From positions 3,844,001 through 3,908,000 of the forward strand of contig NZ_JACHMQ010000001.1 of the NCBI RefSeq assembly GCF_014208105.1: DNA of 64,000 nucleotides. The letters run 5' to 3'. This document shows positions 41,204 through 49,275 of the stretch, in pieces. The notes below the pieces were generated by a model. It searched no databases and had not been told where the DNA came from. It saw only the letters and a program-made list of their open reading frames with translations. This stretch comes from Actinomadura coerulea (GTDB lineage: Bacteria; Actinomycetota; Actinomycetes; Streptosporangiales; Streptosporangiaceae). Each line of letters opens with the position of its first letter. Position 1 is the first letter of the stretch. The translations under genes were made by a program, and so were the position numbers.

Positions 41204-42691
41204 ATGACCGAGTACCCGGCCGGATCAGTCGAACCGTACGAGCGCGGCATGGAGGCCAGGCGCGGAGGGAACCTCGCCGAGGCCGAGGAGCTGCTGCGGC
41301 AGGCGTTCGAAGCGGGGCATCCGGGCGGTGCCCACGAGCTCGGCGGCATCGCGGCGGAACGCGGCGCCGACCGGGAGGCGGTGGCGTGGTGGCGGCGGGC
41401 CGCCGAGGCGGGGCTGCCGGAGAGCGCCTTCGAGGTCGGCTACGCGGCGGAGCGCGACGGCGACCTGGAGGCCGCCGAACGCTGGTACCGGCGGTCCGCC
41501 GAGGGCGGCTTCTCGGGCGGCGCCCTGAACCTGGGCATCCTGCTGGAGAACAGGGGCGACGCCGGCGAGGCCATGGACTTCTACCGCCGGGCCTGGGATC
41601 TCGGCTCGGACAAGGCCGCGTTCAACCTCGGCCGGCTGTACGACGACGACGGGAAGGGCGACCTCGAAGCGGCGGAGACCTGGTACACCCGCGCCGCCGA
41701 GCGCGGCAACGGCGGCGCCGCGTTCAACCTGGGGTTCGTGCTGCAGGACAGGGGCGACCCCGCGGGTCAGGTCCAGGCGTGGCGGCAGGCCGCCGACCTC
41801 GGGCATCCCAAGGCCGCCTACTGCCTCGGCGCGCACTTCGAGCAGGCCGGGGACGTGAACACCGCCATCGGCTGGTTCCGCAGGTCCGTGCAGGAGGCCG
41901 GCACCGAGCAGTCCGCCCGCAGGCTCGGCGCCCTCTACCGGCTCCGGAGCGACGAGCGCCGCGCCCGGTTCTGGACGGAGTTCCCGAACGGGCTCAGCGA
42001 CTACAGCCCGGAGTTCACGATGTTCGCCAGTGCGGGGTCGGCCGCGGCGATCCAGCGGCAGAACCTCCTCAACGAGGCCGTCGGGGACGTCGACATCACC
42101 TTCGACGTCGACGCGCGCGTCCTCACCGCGGGCGGCCGCACCTTCCACGGCATGACGTTCCTCGGCAGCTTCTCGCACCTGAGCGACACGTGGCTGTGGG
42201 CGTGGGCCAACCCGCACTACGGCGAGCACGTGCCCGCCGTCGCCCCGCTGGCGGCCGTCCGCGAGCACGGCGAGCGCAACGCCGTCCCGGAGTTGGCGGC
42301 GGGACGCCTGGACCTGTCCGGTTTCCCCGAACCGCACCAGGCCGCGACCACCATGGCGATCGCCGCCGCCGCGCTGCTCGGCGGCAGCGGCGTGCAGAGC
42401 TGCCGCGTGAACGACGGCAAGGGCTCGTTCTACTTCCACGTCGCCGACCCCGCCCTCCCCAAGCCCGAGTTCGACCCGCTCTCGGCGACGCGCATGATGA
42501 CGACGGCCGCCGAGGTCTTCCCCACCGAGCAGCGCCGCGTCGTCCGCGGCTTCCTCGCCCACCACGGGTGCCGGATCAGGGAGAGCGAGGAGGTCATCGA
42601 GGGCGTCGCTCCGCAGGGCGGCCAGGTGACGGTCGCCTTCACCCCCGACGGCCTCATCAAGGCCGCCGGCGCGGGCCCCGCCGCCGGCTGA
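41204..42691 (+). CDS. Sel1-like repeat protein with C-terminal DUF6882-like domain
   Basis: 495 residues. Residues ~5-240 are six to seven 30-36-residue TPR/Sel1-like repeats (for example WWRRAAEAGLPESAFEVGYAAERDGDLEAAERWYRRSAEGGFSGGALNLG and AWRQAADLGHPKAAYCLG). The C-terminal ~220 residues form a separate globular domain (VDITFDVDARVLTAGGRTFHGMTFLGSFSHLSDTWLWAWAN ... FHVADPALPKPEF) that matches, from memory, an uncharacterised family now called DUF6882. Sel1 arrays scaffold protein contacts. The start is ATG 41204 with AAGGGGG upstream. It diverges from the GMC gene; function is unknown. Confidence 0.75.
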   Translation: MTEYPAGSVEPYERGMEARRGGNLAEAEELLRQAFEAGHPGGAHELGGIAAERGADREAVAWWRRAAEAGLPESAFEVGYAAERDGDLEAAERWYRRSAEGGFSGGALNLGILLENRGDAGEAMDFYRRAWDLGSDKAAFNLGRLYDDDGKGDLEAAETWYTRAAERGNGGAAFNLGFVLQDRGDPAGQVQAWRQAADLGHPKAAYCLGAHFEQAGDVNTAIGWFRRSVQEAGTEQSARRLGALYRLRSDERRARFWTEFPNGLSDYSPEFTMFASAGSAAAIQRQNLLNEAVGDVDITFDVDARVLTAGGRTFHGMTFLGSFSHLSDTWLWAWANPHYGEHVPAVAPLAAVREHGERNAVPELAAGRLDLSGFPEPHQAATTMAIAAAALLGGSGVQSCRVNDGKGSFYFHVADPALPKPEFDPLSATRMMTTAAEVFPTEQRRVVRGFLAHHGCRIRESEEVIEGVAPQGGQVTVAFTPDGLIKAAGAGPAAG

Positions 42692-42722
42692 CCGGCCCGG
42701 CCTCCGGCCGCGGCGGGCGGGG

Positions 42723-43295
42723 TCAGGCGGAGAAGCGGCTGAGCAGGACGGCCATGCGCCGCTCGTGGTGCTCGCGGTGCATCCGCCCGTCGCGCATCAG
42801 GGTGAGCAGGCCGTGCATGCCGCTCCAGAACGTCTCGGTGAGCACGTCCACGTCGTCCTCGCCCGCGAACGGCCGGACGGTCTCGCGCAGCTCGCCGAAG
42901 GCCTCCTGGAGCGCGGGCGGCGCCTCGGGGGTCGCGAACGGCAGGTCGACGTCCCTGACGAACATCACGTCGTAGAGGGCGGGCCTGCGCTCCGCGAAGT
43001 CCGTGTAGGCCGCCGCGACGTCCGCGAGCGCCTCGGCGGGCGCGGCGGCCGCGGTGCGCGCCTGCCGCAGCTCCCCCGCGAGCTCGGCGCACCCCTCGAC
43101 CGCGACGGCCGCCATGATGGCGCCCTTGCCCTTGAAGTGGCTGTAGAGGACGGGCTGGCTGTACTCGATCTCCGCGGCGAGCCGGCGCGTCGTCACCGCG
43201 TCCCACCCCTCGCTCTCGGCCAGCTCCCGCGCCGCCGTGATGATCAGCTTCTCGCGTTCCGCCCGCTCGCGCTCCCGGCGCCCCTGGATCGACAT
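42723..43295 (-). CDS. TetR family regulator
   Basis: 190 residues from ATG 43295 (MSIQGRRERER). HTH: REKLIITAARELAESEGWDAVTTRRLAAEIEYSQPVLYSHFKGKGAIMAA. C-terminal domain is a TetR_C-type region with CAELAGELRQ and MFVRDVDLPF. A longer frame to 43322 exists, but it would place the first operator inside the gene; the shorter start leaves three dyads in the divergent promoter. It most likely represses itself and the DUF4267/cupin operon on the plus strand. Confidence 0.85.
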   Translation of the reverse strand: MSIQGRRERERAEREKLIITAARELAESEGWDAVTTRRLAAEIEYSQPVLYSHFKGKGAIMAAVAVEGCAELAGELRQARTAAAAPAEALADVAAAYTDFAERRPALYDVMFVRDVDLPFATPEAPPALQEAFGELRETVRPFAGEDDVDVLTETFWSGMHGLLTLMRDGRMHREHHERRMAVLLSRFSA

Positions 43296-43305
43296 GGCAG
43301 TGATT

Positions 43306-43318
43306 CTAGCATCGCTAG
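43306..43318. promoter_or_regulatory. TetR operator array copy 1
   Basis: CTAGC, 3 nt, GCTAG: perfect 13-bp dyad. It begins 11 bp upstream of the tetR start at 43295. Confidence 0.7.
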
Positions 43319-43330
43319 CCATCCTGTCGG

Positions 43331-43343
43331 CGCTATGCTAGCG
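43331..43343. promoter_or_regulatory. TetR operator array copy 2
   Basis: CGCTA, 3 nt, TAGCG: perfect 13-bp dyad exactly 25 bp after copy 1. Its register differs from copies 1 and 3 although GCTAGC is shared. Confidence 0.6.
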
Positions 43344-43355
43344 TCGTTCTCGTTC

Positions 43356-43368
43356 CTAGCACTGCTAG
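43356..43368. promoter_or_regulatory. TetR operator array copy 3
   Basis: CTAGC, 3 nt, GCTAG: perfect dyad exactly 25 bp after copy 2, ending 17 bp before the DUF4267 ATG at 43386. Confidence 0.7.
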
Positions 43369-43385
43369 CACTCGTGGAGATCTCG

Positions 43386-43757
43386 ATGCTCACCCCTGTC
43401 GCCTATGGCCTGGCCGTCGTGCTCGCCCTGTTCGTCCTCTTCATCGGCGCGCGGTTCCTCCTCTCGCCCCGCCCGGCCGCCGCCGGCTACGGCGTGCCCG
43501 CCAAGCCCGACGGCGACGCCGCGTACCTGGAGATCAAAGGCCTGCGCGACCTGACGTTCGGCATCCTCGGCCTCGCCTTGATCGCTTTCGCCGACGCCCA
43601 CGCCGTGGGCTGGTACATGCTGGTCGTGGCCATCGCGCCGTTCGGCGACTGCCTGATCGTGCTGCGCCACGGCGGCACCAAGGCCGCCGCGTTCGGCATC
43701 CACTTCGCCACCGCCGTGATCGTGCTCGTCAGCGCGGCCCTGCTGTTCGCCCTCTGA
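43386..43757 (+). CDS. DUF4267 family membrane protein
   Basis: 123 residues with four hydrophobic segments (VAYGLAVVLALFVLFIGARFLL, FGILGLALIAFADAH, WYMLVVAIAPFGDCLIVLRHGG, FATAVIVLVSAALLFAL) and the YLEIKGLRDLTFGI motif of DUF4267. Such small membrane proteins are often found under TetR control next to cupin or oxidoreductase genes; function is unknown. ATG 43386 has GGAGA at a good distance; an earlier start would lie within the operator array. It is followed by a cupin gene after 31 bp, likely one operon. Confidence 0.78.
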   Translation: MLTPVAYGLAVVLALFVLFIGARFLLSPRPAAAGYGVPAKPDGDAAYLEIKGLRDLTFGILGLALIAFADAHAVGWYMLVVAIAPFGDCLIVLRHGGTKAAAFGIHFATAVIVLVSAALLFAL

Positions 43758-43788
43758 TCTCTTCCGTCCCGGACAAGGAGCCCACCGC

Positions 43789-44283
43789 ATGTCACTGATC
43801 TCACCCGACTTCGACGAGTCCGTGATCGTCCGTTCCGCCGAGGCAGAGGTGATCGGCCGGTCCCCCGTCACCATCCGGCTGCTCGCCGACAGCGGCTCGA
43901 CCGGCGGCGCGCTGTCCACCCAGCGGGTCACCCTGGGCGCCGGCGCGGACGGCGCGAAACCGCACCGCCACGACGGCTCCGCCGAGATGTTCTACATGCT
44001 GGACGGCACCGCGCAGCTGCTCTCCGGCGAGCAGGTGGTGACCGCCGAACGCGGCGACCTCGTCGTCGTGCCGCCCGGCCTGCCGCACGCCTTCGCGGCC
44101 GCCCCCGGGGAGGCCGCCGACATCCTCATCGTGATCACCCCGGGCGTCGAGCGGTTCGAGTACTTCCGCCACCTGGAGCGCATCGCCTACGGGAAGGTCC
44201 CGCCCGAGAGCCTCCTGGACGTCCAGGAGCTCTACGACACCTACTTCCTCGCCAGCGAGCCCTGGGAGAAGGCGCGCGCCTGA
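43789..44283 (+). CDS. Cupin domain protein
   Basis: A 164-residue single-domain cupin. Motif 1 is PHRHDGSAEMFYMLDGTAQLLSGEQVV and motif 2 is PPGLPHAFAAAPGEAADILI; the His/Glu metal site looks intact. It may be an isomerase, dioxygenase or sensor protein; I cannot assign a reaction. It is the second gene of the TetR-controlled unit with DUF4267 and is followed by a strong hairpin. Confidence 0.82.
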   Translation: MSLISPDFDESVIVRSAEAEVIGRSPVTIRLLADSGSTGGALSTQRVTLGAGADGAKPHRHDGSAEMFYMLDGTAQLLSGEQVVTAERGDLVVVPPGLPHAFAAAPGEAADILIVITPGVERFEYFRHLERIAYGKVPPESLLDVQELYDTYFLASEPWEKARA

Positions 44284-44294
44284 GCGCCCCGAAA

Positions 44295-44336
44295 CGCCGA
44301 CGAGCCGACCGGAGCGTTCCGGTCGGCTCGTCGGCG
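44295..44336. terminator. Perfect 19-bp stem terminator between cupin and tmsB
   Basis: Arms of 19 bp (44295-44313 and 44318-44336) are perfectly complementary with a 4-nt loop GCGT. It lies between convergent genes and can serve both. Confidence 0.85.
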
Positions 44337-44353
44337 CCTGATGCGGTCGCCGG

Positions 44354-45619
44354 TCACGAACCCCAGTCGGGCCGCAGCGGCATGCGGCTCGTGCCGTCGT
44401 CCTCCAGCTTCACACCGAGCGTCTGGTGCAGCTGGATCCAGTTCTGGTTGAAGCCGAGCACGCAGCCCGCCATGTAGACGCGCCACACGCGGGCGGTGCC
44501 CTCACCGACCTCGGCGACGGCCTCGTCCCAGTGCGCGTCGAGGTTCTCGCACCAGCCGGTGAGCGTGCGCGCGTAGTGCTCGCGCAGGTTCTCCTGGTGC
44601 CGGATCTCGAACCCCGCGTCGTTCATCTGGCACTGGACGTAGCCCGGGCCCTCCAGCTCGCCGTCCGGGAACACGTACCGGTTGATGAACCCGTTCTCCT
44701 TGCGGGACGGGGACGTGTTGTCCGGACGCGTGATGGTGTGGTTCAGCATCCGCCCGCCCTTCTTCAGCTTCCCGTGGAGGAAGGAGAAGTAGGCCGGAAG
44801 GTTCTTCTTCCCGATGTGCTCGGTCAGGCCGATGGAGCTGACCGCGTCGAAGCCCGTCTCGGCCACGTCGCGGTAGTCCATGTGCCGGACCTCCGCGAGG
44901 TCGGACAGGCCCCGGTCGGCGATGGCCTTCTGCGCCCACTCGGCCTGCTGCTTGGACAGCGTGACCCCGAGCGCCTTGACGCCGTACTCCTTCGCGGCGT
45001 GCATCACCATGCCGCCCCAGCCGCAGCCGACGTCCAGCAGCCGCATCCCGGGCTTCAGCCCGAGCTTCTTGGCCACCAGGTCGTGCTTGGTGAACTGCGC
45101 CTCCTCCAGCGTGGCCCCCTCATGCGGGTAGCACGCGCAGGTGTAGGCCATGGAGGGGCCGAGCACCCACTCGTAGAAGGTGTTGGACACGTCGTAGTGG
45201 TGGGAGATGGCCCGCGCGTCCCGCTTCTTGGAGTGCCGCAGCCACGCCGGGATGCGGCTGAAGGGCGCCTCCTGCGGCGGCGGGTCCAGCCGGCGCGACG
45301 CCGCCGCGCGCAGCAGCGGATCGCGCAGCACCCCGCCGGCGATCCTCGCCTTGTCGCGCGGCGTCACATCGCTGAGCACCTGCTGCATCGTGGTCAGCGC
45401 GGTGATCATGTCGCCGTTCACGTCGATCATGCCGGTGACGTAGGCGCGGGCGAGCCCCAGCGCGCCCGGCGAGTGCAGCAGGTACGAGACCGCGTACGGT
45501 GAGCGCACGTCGAAACGGATGTCGGCGCCGGGCACTCCCGCCCGCGATCCGTCGTAGGCCGTGAACTCCACTGGCGCCTCAGCCCCGGCGAGCTGCTCGA
45601 AGACCCTGGCCAGCGTCAT
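44354..45619 (-). CDS. tmsB: 10-methyl fatty acid SAM methyltransferase TmsB (cyclopropane synthase family)
   Basis: 421 residues of the Cfa/UfaA1 type SAM methyltransferases. The N-terminal ~110 residues are the lipid-binding half; the Rossmann half begins with HYDVSNTFYEWVLGPSMAYTCACYP, the SAM loop LLDVGCGWGGMVMHAAKEYG, and TEHIGKKNLPAYF. Its upstream neighbour on the same strand (88 bp gap) is an FAD oxidoreductase, the TmsA partner. TmsB methylates a double bond of oleoyl phospholipid to a 10-methylene, which TmsA reduces to 10-methylstearate (tuberculostearate). This pairing, rather than cyclopropane synthesis, is why I use the name. Confidence 0.83.
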   Translation of the reverse strand: MTLARVFEQLAGAEAPVEFTAYDGSRAGVPGADIRFDVRSPYAVSYLLHSPGALGLARAYVTGMIDVNGDMITALTTMQQVLSDVTPRDKARIAGGVLRDPLLRAAASRRLDPPPQEAPFSRIPAWLRHSKKRDARAISHHYDVSNTFYEWVLGPSMAYTCACYPHEGATLEEAQFTKHDLVAKKLGLKPGMRLLDVGCGWGGMVMHAAKEYGVKALGVTLSKQQAEWAQKAIADRGLSDLAEVRHMDYRDVAETGFDAVSSIGLTEHIGKKNLPAYFSFLHGKLKKGGRMLNHTITRPDNTSPSRKENGFINRYVFPDGELEGPGYVQCQMNDAGFEIRHQENLREHYARTLTGWCENLDAHWDEAVAEVGEGTARVWRVYMAGCVLGFNQNWIQLHQTLGVKLEDDGTSRMPLRPDWGS

Positions 45620-45707
45620 TGTGGTTCCTCCTGTCTCTCCGCCCCGGCCCGGGCGGCGGCGGTCGGCCGCCTCCCGCGCGGGGCTCCCCCGAACTGCGGG
45701 CGCCTGG

Positions 45708-47075
45708 TCAGCGTCCGCGCACGCACTTGTCGTAGAGGTCCAGCAGCCGCCCGCGCGGGTCGTAGACCCCCTTGAGCCGCCGGTAGCTCTCCCCGTCGTA
45801 GTACTTCCAGAACTCGTCCCGGCCGTAGAAGGCGGTCGAGTAGAGGGACTTGTGGCCGTCGAGGGCCGCGACCTTACGCTCGATGAGCCGGTTGTGGTAC
45901 TCGGGGATCTGCCCCGGCGGGATCCGCACCGTCCCCCAGAAACCGGCGTTCACGTAGGGGCGGCCCACGTCGAGCGGGTACAGCGGCCACCGTTCCTTCG
46001 CACGCAGCGGGCACAGCCAGATCGGGCTCATGCCGACCTTGTCGTGGAAGAACTCCAGGAACTCCGGAAGCCGTTCGACCGGCACCTCGATGTCCTGGAT
46101 GACGTCCTCGCGCGGCCGCAGCCCCCGCCACCGCTCCGCCCGGGCGACGATGTGGTACCGGCGGTCGTAGGCGACCAGCTTGCGGTACACGTCGGAGCGC
46201 TTGAACTTGTCGGGCCACAGCCGCCGGACGGTCGGGTTCTGCACGCCGAACGCGCCCGAGCACCAGAACCAGTCGGTGTCCCAGCGCCAGATGTAGTCGC
46301 GGATCGTGAGGAAGTCGACGGACCGCTGCCGGATCGACCTGTAGTAGATCTTCTGGCCGGTGTAGTCCGAGGTGTAGGGCGCGGAGTCGGCGAAGAAGCC
46401 GAGCGTGATGTACTGCTCGTCCGCGCCGAAGACCGTCCCGTCCATGAAGTCGACGGTCTCGTCCTCGAACGTCCCGGACTCGGTGATCTCCCCCAGGACG
46501 CGGGCGAGCTCGGCCGCGTCGGTGAACCGCAGGTGCCGCAGCCGGACATAGGGCCGGACGGGGCGCAGCTCGATCTTCAACCGGAGGCTGTAGCCGAGCG
46601 TCCCGTAGGAGTTCGGGAAGCCGTAGAACAGGTCCTGGTGCTCGTTGTCGCGCGTGGCCGTGACGATCCGCCCGTCGCCGGTGAGGACCTCCAGCTCCAG
46701 GACGCCCTCGTGGGGCAGCCCGTCCCGGAACGACGTCGACTCGATGCCGAGCCCGGTCACCGCCCCGCCCAGCGTGATCGTCTTCAGCTGGGGGACGACC
46801 GTCGGCATCAGTCCGTGCGGCAGCGTCGCGTCGACCAGGTCCTCGTAGGTCGTCATGCCCTGGACCTGCGCGGTCCGCTCGTCCGGGTCGACGCCCAGCA
46901 CCTTGTCGAAGCCGGAGACGTCCAGGCCGGGCGCCGCCGAGGGGTCGCGCCACCGGAACAGGTTCGAGGTCCGCTTGGCCAGCCGCACCGCAGTGCCCTC
47001 CGGGATGGCCTCGTAGGACCTCCTGAGCGCCTCCACCGCCTGCTGGTGATCGCCCTTGACCGCAAGCTCCGTCAT
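45708..47075 (-). CDS. tmsA: FAD-dependent methylene-fatty-acyl reductase TmsA
   Basis: A 455-residue flavoprotein of the FAD-binding PCMH (D-lactate dehydrogenase/DIMINUTO-like) class: LVDATLPHGLMPTVVPQLKTITLGGAVTGLGIESTSFRDGLPHEGVLELEVLTGDG is the FAD-binding core, and the C-terminal half carries WICPLRAKERWPLYPLD-like and YVNAGFWG stretches. In characterised actinobacteria the paired enzyme reduces the 10-methylene group made by TmsB, giving 10-methyl branched acids. GAGGGAGGGG precedes the ATG, and a complementary CCCCTCCCT lies further up in the leader. Confidence 0.82.
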   Translation of the reverse strand: MTELAVKGDHQQAVEALRRSYEAIPEGTAVRLAKRTSNLFRWRDPSAAPGLDVSGFDKVLGVDPDERTAQVQGMTTYEDLVDATLPHGLMPTVVPQLKTITLGGAVTGLGIESTSFRDGLPHEGVLELEVLTGDGRIVTATRDNEHQDLFYGFPNSYGTLGYSLRLKIELRPVRPYVRLRHLRFTDAAELARVLGEITESGTFEDETVDFMDGTVFGADEQYITLGFFADSAPYTSDYTGQKIYYRSIRQRSVDFLTIRDYIWRWDTDWFWCSGAFGVQNPTVRRLWPDKFKRSDVYRKLVAYDRRYHIVARAERWRGLRPREDVIQDIEVPVERLPEFLEFFHDKVGMSPIWLCPLRAKERWPLYPLDVGRPYVNAGFWGTVRIPPGQIPEYHNRLIERKVAALDGHKSLYSTAFYGRDEFWKYYDGESYRRLKGVYDPRGRLLDLYDKCVRGR

Positions 47076-47078
47076 CTA

Positions 47079-47160
47079 CCCCTCCCTCGCATAGTTAATC
47101 GATCATCCCATGCATGGTCCACATAACTCGGACGTTAAAGGAGTCACAGGTAGGGAGGGG
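47079..47160 (-). promoter_or_regulatory. tmsA leader: ribosome site with a complementary upstream element
   Basis: In the minus-strand transcript CCCCTCCCT (from 47160 to 47152) is exactly complementary to AGGGAGGGG (47087-47079), which contains the tmsA ribosome site 3 nt from the ATG. The two are 64 nt apart with an AT-rich middle that also holds the palindrome CCATGCATGG (47108-47117). If transcription starts upstream of 47160 the leader could hide the ribosome site; if not, the match is irrelevant. Confidence 0.4.
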
Positions 47161-47304
47161 AATAAACCCACGGGCGTGCGCATAGGCGTCGTTCCATCTC
47201 CTGGAGGCGGCGGGCCGCGCTCGACGCGGCCACGTCAACCCTCCCCGGAGGCGTACTCCGACAAACCCGAGCCGCGTTCAACGCCGGGCTCGCGCGGCCC
47301 CTGG

Positions 47305-47823
47305 TTACTTCACCAGGCGCAGGATCCACGGATAGCGGAACTCCTGACCGGTCAGCGCGAAGACGGCCGCGACCGCCGACAGCACCCACGCCACCGCGTA
47401 CGCGACCCCGCCGACGCCGAAGGTGACGATCGTGAGCAGCAGCAGCGTCACCTGGAAGTTCACGGCCTCCGCCGCCTGCCGCCGGACGTAGGCCGACCGC
47501 TTGCCGCTCAGCAGCATCAGCACGAGCGGGCCGACGAACAGCGTGGGGACGGCGACCGCGTGCGCGGCGGCGGCCAGCATCCGGTCCTCGCCCGTGGCGG
47601 CCCCGCCCTCGACCGCCGCGGGCCGCGCGGGGACGGGCACCAGATCGAGGAGCACGGCGCCGAGGTCGTTGCGCGTCTTGGCCGTCATCGCCAGCTGCAC
47701 GCGCACGTCGAACTCGTCCTCGTCGAGCCGCCCCTCGGCGTAGGACTCCTGAAGCCGCTGGATGACCGGTTCCCGCTCGGCGTCCGAGACCCGCAGATCC
47801 CCCGCCGCGTAACTGCTGTTCAT
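47305..47823 (-). CDS. DUF1707 / DUF4870 membrane protein
   Basis: 172 residues. Residues ~10-62 are the DUF1707 (SHOCT-like) domain (LRVSDAEREPVIQRLQESYAEGRLDEDEFDVRVQLAMTAKTRNDLGAVLLDLVP). Residues ~85-172 are a DUF4870 membrane domain with three spans (AVPTLFVGPLVLMLLSG, AVNFQVTLLLLTIVTFGVGGVAYAVAWVLSAVAAVFAL). This combination is common in actinobacteria and of unknown function. The start is ATG 47823 with GGAG upstream; the extended upstream frame is unlike protein. It lies upstream of tmsA on the same strand. Confidence 0.85.
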   Translation of the reverse strand: MNSSYAAGDLRVSDAEREPVIQRLQESYAEGRLDEDEFDVRVQLAMTAKTRNDLGAVLLDLVPVPARPAAVEGGAATGEDRMLAAAAHAVAVPTLFVGPLVLMLLSGKRSAYVRRQAAEAVNFQVTLLLLTIVTFGVGGVAYAVAWVLSAVAAVFALTGQEFRYPWILRLVK

Positions 47824-47858
47824 ACGCCCATGCTCCGCGCGGCGCCGCCGCGGGGCCA

Positions 47859-48674
47859 TCAGGGAAGACCCTGAGGATCCCCTGATTCGCGCTGGACGTA
47901 CTCCTTCCCGGGTGCCAGGCGCCCGCCGAACAGCTCGGGCACCGTGACGAACACGTACCCCTCGGCCGCCAGCCGGTCGATGATCTTCGGGACGGCCTTC
48001 ACGCTCGTCGGATGGATGTCGTGCATCAGCACGATGTAGCCGGGCCGCGCCGCCTTCAGCACCCGCTTCTCGACGTAGGCGGTGTCGCGGTGCTCCCAGT
48101 CGAGGGGGTCGACCGTCCACAGCACCTGCGCCAGCCCCAGCTCCCGCGTGATCTTCGTCAGCCGCTCGGAGGTCGACCCGTAGGGCGGCCTGAGCAGCGT
48201 CGGCGTGACCCCGGACGCCCGCCGGATCGCGTCCTGCGTCCGGGTCAGCTCGTCCATGATCTTCTTGTGGGACGCCCGCCCGAGGTCGGCGTGCGTGTAG
48301 CTGTGGTCGGCGATCTCGTGCCCGGCCTCCAGCTCGCGCCGCACCAGCTCCGGATGCTTCGCGGCGTTCTCGCCCACGATGAAGAACGTCGCCCTGACCC
48401 TGCGTGCGTCGAGGATGTCCAGAAGCTCCGCGGTGCTCTCCGCGGGCCCGTCGTCGAACGTCAGCGCCAGGCACTTGGCCCGGGCGCAGTCGGGGGGCGG
48501 CGGCTTCGGAGGCGCCGCCGGTCTCGGCGCGGCCCTCACCTTGGGGGGCTCGGCCCGCGCGAGGGGCCTCACCTCGCCCTGGGCCGGGGTGAGGGTGCTC
48601 AGGAGCCCGAGCACCGAGACCGTGAGCACGGCCCCGGCCACTCGCCGAACAAGGTTCGGCCCGTCCATCGACAC
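47859..48674 (-). CDS. Polysaccharide deacetylase (NodB/CE4) family protein
   Basis: 271 residues with an N-terminal signal-anchor (VRRVAGAVLTVSVLGLLSTLTPAQG, ~9-33), a Pro-rich linker, and a CE4 domain. Motif 1 is ALTFDDGPA, motif 2 the HSYTH zinc site, motif 3 LLRPPYGS, motif 4 PLDWEHRD and motif 5 VLMHDIHP. It should remove acetyl groups from peptidoglycan or another N-acetylglucosamine polymer outside the cell. The start may be GTG 48674 or ATG 48668. It lies 35 bp upstream of the DUF1707 gene and is probably cotranscribed with it. Confidence 0.9.
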   Translation of the reverse strand: MSMDGPNLVRRVAGAVLTVSVLGLLSTLTPAQGEVRPLARAEPPKVRAAPRPAAPPKPPPPDCARAKCLALTFDDGPAESTAELLDILDARRVRATFFIVGENAAKHPELVRRELEAGHEIADHSYTHADLGRASHKKIMDELTRTQDAIRRASGVTPTLLRPPYGSTSERLTKITRELGLAQVLWTVDPLDWEHRDTAYVEKRVLKAARPGYIVLMHDIHPTSVKAVPKIIDRLAAEGYVFVTVPELFGGRLAPGKEYVQRESGDPQGLP

Positions 48675-48840
48675 CCCCGTGTGATGATCCCCCGAAGGCG
48701 CCAGTCTAGGGCGCGGCCCCCCGGCCGGCCGTGGTCACCGCCGCTGTGTCGGGAACCGGCGTGCCTCCGGTCTCGTTGTCGTCGTACACGCCAGCCCGCT
48801 CGGGAGCCGTTCCGGGCGGGACCAGCCGACGGGGTGAGGG

Positions 48841-49212
48841 ATGAGGTTCCGGGACCGGTTCGGGATCCGCAGGCACCGCGGGTCCACGGTGACCAAGCTC
48901 GACAGGGAGGCGACGGACTCCGACATCGAGGCGCTGATCGCCTTCGCCCGCGCCCGCCGCGGCGTCGAGTTCTTCGTCGAGCCCGAGACGTACGCCACCG
49001 ACACCACGGCCGTCGCCGTCGCCCACGACGGCGAGTGGACCCGCCGCCGCGTCGGCTCCCCCAAGGTCATCGGCAGGGTGGCCCGCGACCTCGGACTGCC
49101 CGTCTACGACGTCCAGATCGTCGGGTACCCGCCTCGCATGCGCGCCTGGAACGACCGCAACCGCGACCGCCGCATCGACCCCGGCACCCCCGGCCAGGCC
49201 GTCTCCTCCTGA
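48841..49212 (+). CDS. Conserved hypothetical protein
   Basis: 123 residues, not recognised. The body (TDSDIEALIAFARARRGVEFFVEPETYATDTTAVAVAHDGEWTRRRVGSPKVIGRVARDLGLPVYDVQIVGYPPRMRAWNDRNRDRR) shows alternating hydrophobic strands and helices and normal actinobacterial codon bias, and the end is Arg/Asp-rich. No signal peptide or membrane span. It lies between two minus-strand genes. Confidence rests on codon-position GC bias and on having no competing frame. Confidence 0.6.
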   Translation: MRFRDRFGIRRHRGSTVTKLDREATDSDIEALIAFARARRGVEFFVEPETYATDTTAVAVAHDGEWTRRRVGSPKVIGRVARDLGLPVYDVQIVGYPPRMRAWNDRNRDRRIDPGTPGQAVSS

Positions 49213-49275
49213 CCCCCTGTCCCGGACGGCGCCCCTCCGGCGAGGGAGTGCGCGAAGAGCCGCCGGTGCGCACGG

